Below are positions 14,260 through 25,672 of a stretch of 64,000 nucleotides of DNA, one piece after another. The translations under genes and the position numbers were made by a program. Source of the stretch: Rachycentron canadum (taxonomy: Eukaryota > Chordata > Actinopteri > Carangiformes > Rachycentridae); contig CM076649.1 in assembly GCA_038496675.1 (NCBI GenBank), positions 16,871,478 to 16,935,477 of the forward strand, written 5' to 3'. The notes under the pieces are model-generated. The model searched no databases, was not told the DNA's origin, and saw nothing but the letters and a program-made list of their open reading frames with translations. Every line of letters starts with the position of its first letter. Positions within the stretch are counted from its first letter, which is position 1.

Positions 14260-14970
14260 CTACTGGCTGGCCCTGGCAATCGGAAAAGAATCAGGTGAAG
14301 AGGTTGATGGCCCATCATTCCTGGATAGCATATTTGACATGGACTCAACCGTTAATCCGGAGAAAATCCTGCCGGGTGTTTTTTCTACCAGGATGGCCTC
14401 ACTGCAAGTCGGTGGGAAGCAGCTGAGGGATTGCTGGGCAGCATTGCCGCTAAGCCACAACTGTAAGCATCCCGCTCTGGCAGCATTTGAGACCAGCGCT
14501 CTGCACTCCCCATAATGACTCATTGATCTGAGCTTCTCAATCCCTGCCTGCCTTATCTCAGCTAATGGGGCAGTATTGCAGTCTGTCACAAGCTGCAATC
14601 TCTCAAGAGACTGAGTGCACTTAGAGGTCAGCGCTGTTGCTCTCCAGTAGACCTGCACTACAATCAGGTAGAAAAAAAGCTTTATGTATCTTTCTGAAAA
14701 CTCTCCTTTCTCATTTGACAGGTCCACACTCCCTTTAACAACCATTCTGTTGTTTTTTTTTTTTTTTGGAGCGGTGTGATATGCTATCCCTTGAGGATTT
14801 CCTTTTATCATTTCAATAACAAACTCACACTTCACACATCCATAATTCTTCTGGGTGCATGATAGCCTTGCTTTGACCCCAAACATTTGAGGCTTACAAA
14901 AAGACGCCCATACACAATCCCATGAAACACTCTCAAATCCACAGTCATTTATAACTTTTGGGACTGGCAT
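14260..14970 (-). other. Unexplained 236-codon open reading frame (hypothetical)
   Basis: By far the longest open frame in the window; the next longest are about 126-128 codons. The first ATG is at 14970-14968 (MPVPKVINDC...) and the stop TAG is at 14262-14260; the frame stays open further upstream to at least 15045. I recognise no family. The product would be fairly rich in Cys and Trp, has a four-lysine run (PKKKKNN) read from a poly-T tract near 14751-14768, and one hydrophobic stretch (LFFYLIVVQVYW). There is no signal peptide, zinc-finger spacing or repeat. It lies inside the presumed semaphorin intron on the same strand. It could be a chance ORF over a conserved non-coding element, a decayed retrocopy, or an unannotated gene; chance remains most likely. 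Confidence 0.2.
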
Positions 14971-16384
14971 GACAGCAGGCCGCAGCAGGGAGTAGGGGGG
15001 GGCTGCCAGGAGGACAGGAGCAAATGAAACCTCTAAATGGAGCAAACAAGTTCACTGCACTACAATAAATGTCCCTGTGTAGACTCACTCAGCCTGCTTC
15101 CCCTAATGACCAGTGCTACTGAGATTACAGGTAGAACAGATTTGTCTTTAGAGTGAAGGTTATAAAGATTTTTTGCAACCTTTTAAATGCAAATCACTGT
15201 CATTTTACTTCATTCTTCATTTTCCACACCATATTCTTTAAGGGTCATTGGACTGAGAGGGAGGATGGTTCAGTCCCAGCATGCATTGCCTTTATAACCA
15301 ACCTAAATCCTGCAGTGTGTCCGCTCTGAGGGAATCAAATCATCGCACTCCTCTGCATCCATGCACCGGTCACAATATTAATCCCATATGACCCACGGTC
15401 AGCACTGGGACACAAATTGGGAGAGTTGACTAAAGGAAAACATCTCTAGAAAAGAAGGTGATCACATCTCGTTCTCCACTCCTCACCTCTGCCCCCACCC
15501 CATCATCATCCCTCTTCCTCATTAACCCAGAGGAAACCTGTCTCTCGACTCACTCGTGCCTGAGGTGACATCCACACACGGCAGGAGACATACAGACAGC
15601 CTGACAGCTGAGGAAATATACTGAGCTTCGGCAAAAATCAAAACTCGACCTCATCGCAAGATTTTAATGACCAGTCATTCTCTCCCAACTTGGGTTTAAA
15701 TCCACCACAGCGAGACACACCTGACAGCCCTGACGTTTGATTGACAGGCAGGATATCCTACTCTGTGACCCTGCAGCCCACCTCTTGAGCTTTTTCTGGC
15801 AGTAGGTAATGAGCTGCGGGAGAGGGCGTATAGATTGCAAAGTGGCTAAAGTACAGCTTTTGTTAACAGTAAATTCCTAGATGGTAAAGACAAGAAACCA
15901 GTGGGGGGATGCATCACAGATCCAAAAGTCCTTCTTAAGAGAAAGCACTCTGCTATATAGACTGGAGACTGCACGCCTACAAGGAGACACGCGTATTAGA
16001 CAAATAACGGCTGGGAAAAGAAAATAAAAGGTACAGGAAAAGGAAAGTATGTGGGGGCCCCTGTAACTGAGATAATTGCAGTTAGCTCAACTTCATCCCA
16101 GTTACAGGCAACTGCTTTGATGGACCTTGAGGGCCTTTCTTTGGAGAGGCTAAGACCATAGTGGGTGTTCAGCCCAAAAATAGAAATATGTTTAAAAAAA
16201 AAACACTTTTTTACTTCAATTATATTCCTCACAGTAACTTCATTCATTCACTTTCTTTCTACTTTTTGAAAGGAGTGACAGGAGTGACAGGCTAATTTCA
16301 TCAGTGAATATAAAAATATTCTATCCAGTTGTATTTATTTTACTTAATTCTGGAGATTTTCTCTATATATAGTCCATTGTAAAG
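14971..16384. other. Non-coding DNA, presumed semaphorin intron
   Basis: No exon supported. Around 15290-15440 there is a stretch with site-like words (ATCAAATCATCG, CACAATATTAATCCC) that might be regulatory. A short A-run is near 16193-16203. Otherwise nothing recognisable. Confidence 0.45.
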
Positions 16385-16630
16385 GCAAAATGACAAAAAA
16401 AAGGGCCATGATTATCACCTTGCCATCAAATGCCTGCTCCAACCAGTCCAGTTGCAGTTGTCACTGTAACCTTTGACCTTTGCTCTTTCATCCTAGCATC
16501 CAAGTGGACATTTGCACCAAATTTGAAGAAATTCCTTCAAGATGAGATATTGTGTTCATGAGAATAAGACGGATGGATGGACAAATGGACAGATGGATAT
16601 ACGGACGTACCCTCTGACCAATCACGGTCC
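16385..16630 (+). mobile_element. Dispersed percomorph repeat copy (family name unknown to me)
   Basis: The core near 16440-16600 runs: a TGACCTTTGACC-like start, ATCCAAGTGGACATTTG, CACCAAATTTGAAGAAATTC, then CTTCAAGATGAGATATTG, GTTCATGAGAATAAGACGG and degenerate GGATGGACA units. I know this order from a very abundant dispersed repeat of spiny-rayed fishes: GTCCAAGTGGACG, the GAAGAAATTCCCTCAAGG core, GAGATATCG, GTTCACGAGAATGGGACGGAC, then GGACGGAC units. This copy is several percent diverged and ends without the usual GCCTCCGGCC tail. Non-coding; no boundaries or target duplication could be fixed. Confidence 0.65.
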
Positions 16631-19600
16631 TTGCAGTCCCCCTGTGATGTCCACTGTATGTAAACTGTGCACAGGCTCCGTACCCCTTCAAAACAAATTT
16701 AACTGGTCTTTGACATCAAACTGTGGAGGAAAATGCCTCGTTCTCACTCTCCTTTGTGGACCCAGCAATTAACTGTCAATATGGTAAGTCTTGCTCTTCC
16801 CAAAGGAGCCACATTCATAGATTTGCTACACCTCACCAAACGTTTCAGCAGTTTATACGGCATGTTATCATTGGCCCTGTTGAGGCACAGCCGATATGCA
16901 GAAAGCCAACATAGATTCACATTCAACATTCACATGAATCCAACTCATTTTACAATAAGTAGGCTCAAGGCAACTGCCACAGGATACCCTTTCCCATTCA
17001 AGTGAGGCCACCCATTCATTTTATTGCCACTTAGTTAAAAACAGACAAAATGGACAAATCCATGTTGTTTGGCGGTGGATCCACACTCCCTAGATCAACA
17101 GGACTTCCAGTTACAGGCTTTATATCACATTTTGCAAAGGTGCGTCTCGGTTACTGCTATCTCAGAGTGAAGTGTTAATCTGATCTGGACAGAAGCACAC
17201 ACCTAACACCAGTGTTTTCCAGCTTCCCCAACCTCACTGTATCTCACTTTCTCTGCACCGACACTGCAGGCGATGCACAGCTGTGAACAAGACAGAGCCT
17301 CTCTCGCACCACTCGCGGCCCCTGCCCCTTCCCCGCCCATGTGATGGTTCAGAAAATAATTTTAATTGACACAGCAATTAAGCAAGACAAGTCAAAACAG
17401 AGCTCTTTTGGAGGCTTCATGTGAGGACAGAGTAATCTGCTTCCCCAGGCAAGTTTATCTGGAGAATGTGGAGTATTCATCAGAGATGTATGGCTTGTAT
17501 CTCAGCCAGAGAGAGTTCAGTGCAAAGAAAATATTTGGGAACAAAGCGTGATTAACTGCAGTATATCACTACTGGGAACAGCAGGAGATTAATTGATGTG
17601 TATCACCATTAAGGGGTCCTGCCAGAGCTTTTGCGTATTTTAGCCCATTTACTACAAATCATGCATGTGGTAAATTACTGCCAACCACACAATATTTTTT
17701 TATGCTTTTTGTCTCCTTCCAAGCAGGTTTTCACTCATTTCTGTAGGAAGAGTTTGACATGATCTCAGCTCAAACAAAGTGTCTGCAAGTTGAATTTGAT
17801 TTGTATTTAGATATCAGGTGCAGCATGACAAATACAAAACTACATCACAGTTTGGATTATGCTCATAAGTACAATGTATGCAATTTGTAGTCCAGGGAAT
17901 AAGACCTCAAATATTGGAATGATCTTTTAAAGACAGACAGTTTGCTTAAACCACACTTGGTTTAGGCTTTGGCTACAATGCACAAGAAAAACTAAAGATC
18001 CAGGAACAATCACGGTCATACTGTGATGCAAACAATGTGTCAAATGACATTTCTACATGTGTACATGAGTATATATTCACTTTATCCTATGTTCCCCCAG
18101 CTGATAAGATTTTATGGCCGCAGTTTTGCCAAGTGGTTTTCCTGACACGAAGGAGAGATAAGTCATAAATATCCGACTCACTGCACAGCCTCGTGAAGTT
18201 AACAATGATGTATTGCTGGCAAGAACTCTTTTTTTTTTCAGAAGATATTTATCACAATCAACCTCAAGGCCTTTTTGTTCCTAACAAGCGTGTGAGGGAT
18301 GAAGTTGGAGCCAAGGCTGCAGCTTCAAGTTCCACTGAAATGGAGCATGTAACAGTAGCACCCCATAACATTCATCTCCTTCCACTGATAATTTCTGATA
18401 AAATCGATTGTTTGCAACATTGAAGACGGTGAGAACACAAAGGAACATCTCTTGTGCAAATAACGTTTTATTAAATTGGATTATTTTGAGAGAGATTTTT
18501 CACGGTGGGTGTTGTGTGAGACACATAGACCATTAGGAGAGAAGGAATGATAATGACAGGCGACTCAACACAGATTGAAGATCTTATGAAAGCTTCTGTC
18601 ACTATAAACTTGCAAATTATAAAGGAGAATTAAAAAGGAGAGGAAACTGTCTGGCAGGTAAACCATCAGGTGTGTCTGCGATTGTCCGTGGTCCTGACAG
18701 CTCTTTTCAGAGCTGCTTCAGACTTCCTCTCTGATTAACACATGAAAGTGACTTTTCTTGACATCTCAAGTGGCAACCATTGCCAAGCAGCTGAGACCTG
18801 TTGCTAAGAGAGAGAACTGGGGACATGTTGAAGTAGGTATAGTGAATGCAGGTTGGCCCCAGCTGTGAACAGACTCCTCGCTGCACCTTATTCGTGTTAA
18901 AACTGGAAGTTAAAACTCCCTTGTTGATTTAATTTTACTGGGCTTTTTTGTACTGTTGCTTTAGCTCCAACCAGAAGACGCTCCTGTTTTTGTCTGCAAA
19001 TCATAATGAATGGAGTCATCATATAATTACCTGAGTTTTTGATGCAGAAAAAGTGTTCATTCCTGTTATGAAACAAAGCAAAACACATGCTCTTGTTGGT
19101 TAGAAGGCCACGGAGACATACGGGCCGCACAGTATTATTGTGCATGTGTCAAAGCTGATCACCACACACACACACACACTGTGACATGCAACAAGTGTCA
19201 ACTGAAAGCATCTGTAAAAAAATGCATCTAGTAGTAGGGCAGCTCTAAAACAATTGAACTTATGTCAGAAAATTTACTTGATCTATTGATATTTTTCCAC
19301 ACTCCAGTGCAGCCAGTGAGTCCTGAGGAGCCTTGGAGATTAACCCAAAAACACAAACACATGACTGAGCTTTACAGTGGGCTTGCGCGGCCTCGACCCG
19401 GCCGCTAAAGAGTTAATTCCACAGAGCATTCCATCCCCTCAGCGTGTCATTAAAAGCGCCACATCTCACCTAACCGTCGTTTGTCTCTCCACCACTAATT
19501 AGTTCCGATCAATTACCTTTTCTCAATGCTGCTTCCATGTTTAAGAAAACAGAAAGAGCTGCTTTCATTACTGCTCTTTTTGCCGGTCTTTTAAATATTC

Positions 19601-22600
19601 CCTCAGGTTGGTTTCACTTGCTTTATTTTTTTCTGCTGGAAGGCCTCCATTTAAAAGCCATCGCTCACCACGGGGTCCAGCATGTGACAGAGGGGGATGC
19701 TGGGACCCCTTGGTAGCCCTCTCTGGTCGTGCACTATGATGGAAAAAAGGGGAGGTTAACTGACTTAATTAAAGCCTTTAAAATAGCAAACACTCGTCAC
19801 AGTTGAGCTGCTTTACTGAGCTCCGCCTTTTTTATGAGCGAGAGAGGAGAAACACAGCGAAGGTGGGTGATGATATCAGTCATTAGCCACCTGAGGAAGA
19901 GTTGGGAAGTTGTGTTTGTTCTAGCACCGAAGGCAGCCGAAACACAACCACAATGGTGACAAATGTATGGACGGCCGCCTGATTACACACCAGTGCAGCT
20001 GAACTCCAGTTAAGTGACAGAGTACGGACGTGTCCAACGGTCTCCAGTTACTGACTTTCTGTGTGTGCAACTTTCTGCCCTGGAAAGCTCATCCTGAGCT
20101 GAGCTGAACTTTGTGCAGCTCTGTTCCTCAGTGTGCACCCTGGCTGGCTGTCTTTTATTTCCACCCTGGAAGATAAAACATAAGCATGTCAGGATTGGGA
20201 AGGTGGGAGAAGAGAAGTCGGGGTAAAACTTGATCCACACTGTAGCCCATGAGAAAGCTCTTGGACTGATTCAGAGCTTGAAGGGAAAGAAGTAGGAGTG
20301 AAATCTTAGCCTCCACTCTGCCCGCCTGTCCGTCTTCTTTCCTCTGTCTCGCCCTCCCTCTGTCAGAGCGCTTCATCTTGTACTCCAGGCTTGCTTGTCT
20401 TCTCGCAGAAAGAAAATGCAAAGTAGGCTCCTCCGAAACTCTGGGAAACGCCACAGGACGTCCCAAGGGGGGAAATTAAATAAGACCACTAAGATCCACA
20501 GTAAAGTGGCAATAAAGTATTCATTAACCCTCCATTGAAGAGCTAAGCAGGAAAAAAGCAACTGAGTTAAGAAGTCAAACAGGGGCTTAGCACACACAGC
20601 AACACCACCCCCTCTCATCTGGAGATTTAGAAAAACAATGAGAGGACTGGCAGAGCTCAGGAGCATGTATATCCCGCTCAGACAAGCAGGGAGATCAGAG
20701 AATCAAAGAAGGGGAGTGAGTGATTGAACAAAGGGAGCAACATTAGAGCATTACTAAATAGTTTCACAAACAATTCCCCTGATACTCATAATCCTCTGTT
20801 CTTTCAAATTGCAACACCTCGCCCACTATTGGCTTGGCAAAGGGCCAGGCTAGAGATGAGGATGTAAACAATCCCCTCTGCTCCTCTTGACTTTCATTTT
20901 CCCTCCATGTGAAGACCTCATTTTTCACCTCCATTCTAAACCGCTGTCCTCCCTTTGCGGCTCCACATTGGTCCTCCATGGACCTGGACTGAGGAATGTA
21001 TATGAAGCACAGAGAAAGGCCTGCGGGACGCAGTGCACTGCATTCATTGACAAAAAAAAAAAGGTCTGATGCCAGTTTGACGCCCACCCCCAGGTCTCCC
21101 AGAGTGTGAATGAATTTCTGTGAAGAAGAGGCAAACCTACACAAACGCCCCTGCAGCTATAGGACCTTCACAGGGGGAAGAGTGTGTGGGCGACGCCAAA
21201 CAACAACAACAACAAGGGGAGTTGCATGCCAGGGTTCCTCTTTTTACGCTCCTTCACCAATCAAGAGGAGGCACCGCCGCAGCGGGGGGGGAGGGCTGAA
21301 AGGATAGGTCGTGGACAAAAAAACTGCCTGTTGGGGGGTCACTGCTGGCCCCAGCCTAGCCTCAATGGTTGTGAACGATGAGTCCATCCCCACACATTGC
21401 AATTAACACCTACTCCACCAACGAGCAGGAGGCGGCAATAGGGAAATCTCCAAATCAGCATTTCAAAACCACACCACAACAAAGGCATCAAAGTGCATGC
21501 ATTGTTTCATGCCTGAGTGCTCTTATGTAAACTCTTCTCCTAAACTCTTCCAAACAGCCTAATTTCCCCTTGTACCCAAGTGAAATACAGGATGACTTCA
21601 TCACTGACAAGATGAGGAGGCAGCAAGAAGGGAACAAACATGCTCTAAGGACTGGATGGGAGAGTTTGGTAGAAACGCTGACTGCAAATTACTCTTAACA
21701 TGCTCAAGTGAGAGAATCAAGAATCTGGAAGACCATTTCCCTACTTTCTAACAAAATCACACGATTATGGCTTGATATAGAGAACATGGTTGGTTGGAGT
21801 GAATTTAGATTTTTTTTTTAATCTCACTGAACAGAAGGGGCACTTCACAGTGTCTGTATTATATCACATAGGTTCATATAAATTGGCTTAACATAAAGCT
21901 AAGTTACACCAGATCCAGCTTCTATCAATCTCTGCTTCAACTTCAGATCTGATCTGTGACTCAGTGGAGTCAAAGATATACAGCAATATCACGTCTTTCA
22001 CGTCTATTCTCACACACTCTTTGCAGCACAGCTCTGTGTTTTGATCACACCTTTAAAACTCACTTAATCCACATGTCATCAAATTACTTCACAAGCACTG
22101 GCATGACGTAATGTTTACGCAACCTTTGTAATCAGTAGTTTTGCAACAATCAAGATTGTGATTAGACACAGATTAAATTCCAGCAATGAACTGCAATTGA
22201 TTTATTTACAAGCTTGATTGTATAGTGCATTCATCTCTTTCATTTTACAGCTTCTCCTCACATGGTGCAATTAGCATTTTACATAATATGATATTCACAG
22301 TAGTGTAGAAAATGCGAAAGCATTCATTGCATTTAATCCATTTAATCTGTGCAATACTTCTGTCTTAACTTCCAGCAAAGTGATTTTCCTGCACAACATT
22401 TCAGCCATGCTTGTGACAACATGGCTCCTCAGCCAATGCACAGTGCAGTGCACATCATATACTGTGTGATCTGTAAGTGACACACAATTATTTCCTGCCT
22501 AATTCTGAGGTTACAGTTCAGTGCAGCGTGTCAGCTGTGGTATATTTACCAAAGGACTTGAGGAGGTGAGGTCACATCACTGGTTACAGGTCTCAGCAGC

Positions 22601-22969
22601 GAGACACATCTGAAACTCTATCCCTCACTGACAGAGGGTGAGAAATTATGTGGAGGTTGTAGCTCAAAAGATGGACAGTGGCCTTGACCTTCCCAGTTAG
22701 AGTCATGCCCTCCCACTTGACCTATGTGAGAAACCCCCATTCCCTTCAGGGAGCTACCCAAGCGTGGAGAAAGACTTTAAGCAAACCTACTACTCTTATT
22801 GTCTAGGAGGGACAACATAACACAGCCACAAACTGCCTGTGGATACTGATCTTTAATCTGGAGCAATTATTGTCATTCAAAAATGACAGCTGGCCTTTAA
22901 ATGATCTATATTTGCATTCAAGTCTCAACTTTTACTTCAATAGCAACACATGACAAATTTCCAGAGAAA
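16631..22969. other. Non-coding DNA, presumed semaphorin intron
   Basis: No exon is supported on either strand. The most structured part, 19380-19600, is listed separately. There is a short (AC)n run at about 19162-19180 and an A-run near 21052-21062. Reading frames of up to 126 codons near 20764-21144 (minus) resemble nothing and overlap frames on the other strand. Confidence 0.5.
19380..19600. promoter_or_regulatory. Candidate conserved enhancer block (CNE-like)
   Basis: A change in texture from the flanks: a CpG-containing start (TTGCGCGGCCTCGACCCGGC), AGAGTTAATTCC, GTCATTAAAAGCGCC, then paired homeodomain-type cores ACTAATTAGTTCC and GATCAATTACC near 19493-19517. No open frame, no repeat and no internal tandem structure. 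This is the most enhancer-like block in the presumed intron by eye, but conservation must be tested by alignment. Confidence 0.35.
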
Positions 22970-23430
22970 CTAATCTGAGTGAAAGGGGTGATTCAGAGAT
23001 CTGAGGTTGATATGAGATACTTCCTGAGAGGACGACTTTAAAGCATGCAACCACAAAAAGGGAGTGACCATTTGGGAGCTGGAAGGAAGGAACAAGAGCA
23101 AACAAGTGATGACTTGGCTTCTTGTAGCAAAGAGCGTCCTATTGCAGAGCAGGAAGGGGGGCGATGGTTTGCTGGAGCCACAGGCCTGAATGTACAGGGA
23201 TGCAGATCCTTTCAAAGGGTGGCATGCCAGCACCAGGCTTTGAGTTTGATATGAGCAGCTACGGACAGCCAGTGGAGGGAGTGAAGGGAGTTGAGGTGAG
23301 ACAGGAGAATTTGCAGAGCTTGAAGAACAGGCAGTTTCCAGTGTTGTGGATGAGTTGTATAGAGGCCTGTCAGCCTCTCAGCCAGCCTGCCAAGTCTGCC
23401 AACAAAGGAACTGCTGAAGCCCAAACTTGA
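22970..23430 (-). mobile_element. Decayed LINE (non-LTR retrotransposon) fragment, C-terminal end of the reverse transcriptase ORF
   Basis: Read on the minus strand, DNA and fragmentary translation match the end of fish L2/CR1/Rex-type LINE ORF2. CTCATCCACAACAC at about 23363-23350 corresponds to the LIQNAAARLV motif. A separate frame then gives SLHWLSVAAHIKLKAW and CWHA, corresponding to the family's SLHWLPVAARIRFK...LAYHA. Further on, SASLYIQACGSSKPSPPF matches the APxYLQ-A-V-xPY-P-xR segment. The pieces are in different frames, so the copy is frameshifted and dead; the catalytic YADD region is absent, as in typical 5'-truncated insertions. Family assignment beyond 'L2/CR1/Rex-like' is not possible here. 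Confidence 0.7.
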
Positions 23431-25494
23431 GTATCATCCACATTTCCATAAGACAAACATGGATTTTCTCGCCTTCTAATCTACAATGAAACAATTTGAC
23501 TGTGAGTATGTGAGTAGTTGACTAATGATTGGGTTCAGAACACACTTTCGTCCTAATTCACTCTGTTTTTTTTTGAAGAAAAAGGTGCTATCATATCACA
23601 TTGCAGAGTGTGAACCCTTTATGAAACTTGGGCGCAGCTTTGAGCTGGATCCATGACCACATCTAATCCGTCTCAACCATTATTCTACTTGACACCTTAA
23701 TCTGCCACAAGAGAAACACCAGTGCTAAGAATATACATTGTTCAGCCCCAGTGGCGTTGCAGAGACAAAGCCAGTCTGAGTCCTCAACCTGTTTATCCAG
23801 TCTCCACTAATGCCCTGTTTTCACAGGTGAGAAAAAATACCAAATCCCACAGGAAGTCTTAATTATGCCACCTAGAAAAAGGACCAACCTTGAAGCTTGG
23901 CAGGTGTGCTACATACCCTGTCGCAGGCTCAAGATGGATCCAGTTGCCTGCAGTGTTCGGCCACTATGCCATGCCTGAGAACACTATATCATTATCTGTT
24001 CTGAACAAAGGGTGAGTGCAATAACAAAAGATAGTGACTGACAGGTTTCTCCACATCACTGAAAAGTTTCATAAAATTTAATCGCACCTGACAGGAGCCC
24101 TACGATAACTGACATGGTCTCCAGCTACCCAAGCAGCTTTCTTTTTTAAGATCACAGGAAATAACCAAGAACTGTCTTATTACTTGGTTTGAACATGTGG
24201 AATCATTTGCTGCTCAGACGTGTTTGCCCATATTCTGTTTGTAATGGCTGCTCTAACTTTGTAGTTCATTTAATGTAAAGCTGGAAAAGAAGAACAACAG
24301 TATTTCCATAAATAAAAACACATGGTAGGAGAAGCTGCACCGGTGGGGAGAAAGTGATTCACAGTATCTGGACAATTTGGCTGGTATTTTCCAGTCTGGT
24401 GTTGGGGGATTCGGGAGGGGCAAGGGGGGTAACAGATGCAACAACATGCCCGTGAAAGACAAGATGGACAGACAACACTAGGTCCTAAGTCTTTTTGAGA
24501 GACCATCTCGGTTTCACTGGAGGCAAGGCACTGACAGAGCCCGTAACCTGACTCAGGAAACTGCTCCACAGGTGAAACCCTGAGCAGAGAGGGAACACCA
24601 CGCTCTCAACACAACATATCCCTCTTTCTGCAAATGCTAAAAGAGAGAGGTGGTGCCATGCCAGAAATCCCAAACACCCTGGTCCCTGTGCATTTACTGC
24701 TGTGTCCTATGCCGGGGGAAGAGAAGCAGCAGCAGGAGACCAGGCCTTCAAAGATGATTTCAACTAATATTAGACATCACTATGTCACCTTCAGCTTCAC
24801 CTGCCCACAACAATCCCCTGTGAAAATGTAAAAGAACCGTGTTACCTGCTAACACTTCTGCACCTGTGCACTCAGTTTATCCACCAACCATTGGCCAGAT
24901 GTTAGAGAAAGATAGTCCAAGCGCTGATACTATTTCCTCCTCTATCAAACATTAGGACCACCCAGGCAGCCTGCGATACACTTTACAACCTTGCAGCCAT
25001 ATGGCATGAGAATCAAGTGGAGCAAGGTGCCAAGAGGCTATATTCTGTAACACTGAAATACAATGACTCGATTCATGGGTGATCATAAAGGAAGGCTTGT
25101 GTGCATTTAACAACCATGAGAAGGAAAGGATAAAAGATATTCGAGTGGCCACATCAGAATCAGCGGAGAGTGGGAGGTGTACGCAGACAGCACTAATGGT
25201 CAACTGACATAGCTAAAGGATGACACTTTGACCATTTCATTTACAGGGGGAAAACTGGCACCATCAGACAGATCGCTGTTGGATTCGTGGGCAACGTGCC
25301 GAAAGGTGCCAACGTACATATCACACATCTGTCCCACGCAAAACATACCTTACAAGGAGAAAGAGAACAGGAGCAGCACTGTCTCCTGTGATAATGGCGA
25401 CACACAAATGAAGGATTTAACAGCTTTGGTTAACTAGCAAATTTATGCCATATTTAAAAGCAACCGTGCAATTCACGCATTCCACATAATATTT
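23431..25494. other. Non-coding DNA, presumed semaphorin intron
   Basis: No gene is supported. The minus-strand frames at 24253-24673 are short and mutually overlapping. Nothing recognisable. Confidence 0.45.
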
Positions 25495-25672
25495 CTATCT
25501 ATTTTTAATTTGTTTTATGGACAGTCTTTCTATTGATGGGGAAAGTGGAGAAAGACACATTAGACTAAATGGTCAAGTCAGTCGGGATTCAAACTGGGGA
25601 CATTGAGACTCAGGGCTCAATATGCCCATAGGGTATGTGGCCTGACCATTCAGTCACTGGGACACTACACAT
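25495..25672 (-). mobile_element. tRNA-derived SINE
   Basis: On the minus strand, a tRNA-like head begins at about 25672: GTGTCCCAGTGACTGAATGG, which contains an A-box-like TGACTGAATGG (9 of 11 to TRGCNNAGTGG), then after about 50 bases a B-box-like AGTTTGAATCC (9 of 11 to GGTTCGANTCC). The body continues with a pyrimidine-rich stretch (GTCTTTCTCCACTTTCCCC) and GACTGTCCATAAAAC, then an A/T-rich end near 25495. Order and wording match the common fish SINEs whose head reads ...GTACAGAGGCTGTGTCCTC...GGTTCGAATCCGACC and whose body is CCCTCTCTCTC-like. The promoter boxes are decayed, so it is probably inactive. Confidence 0.6.

Noticed and set aside
20764..21144. 126-codon minus-strand frame
   Set aside because: Contains a poly-T-derived Phe run and overlaps frames on both strands; no family resemblance.
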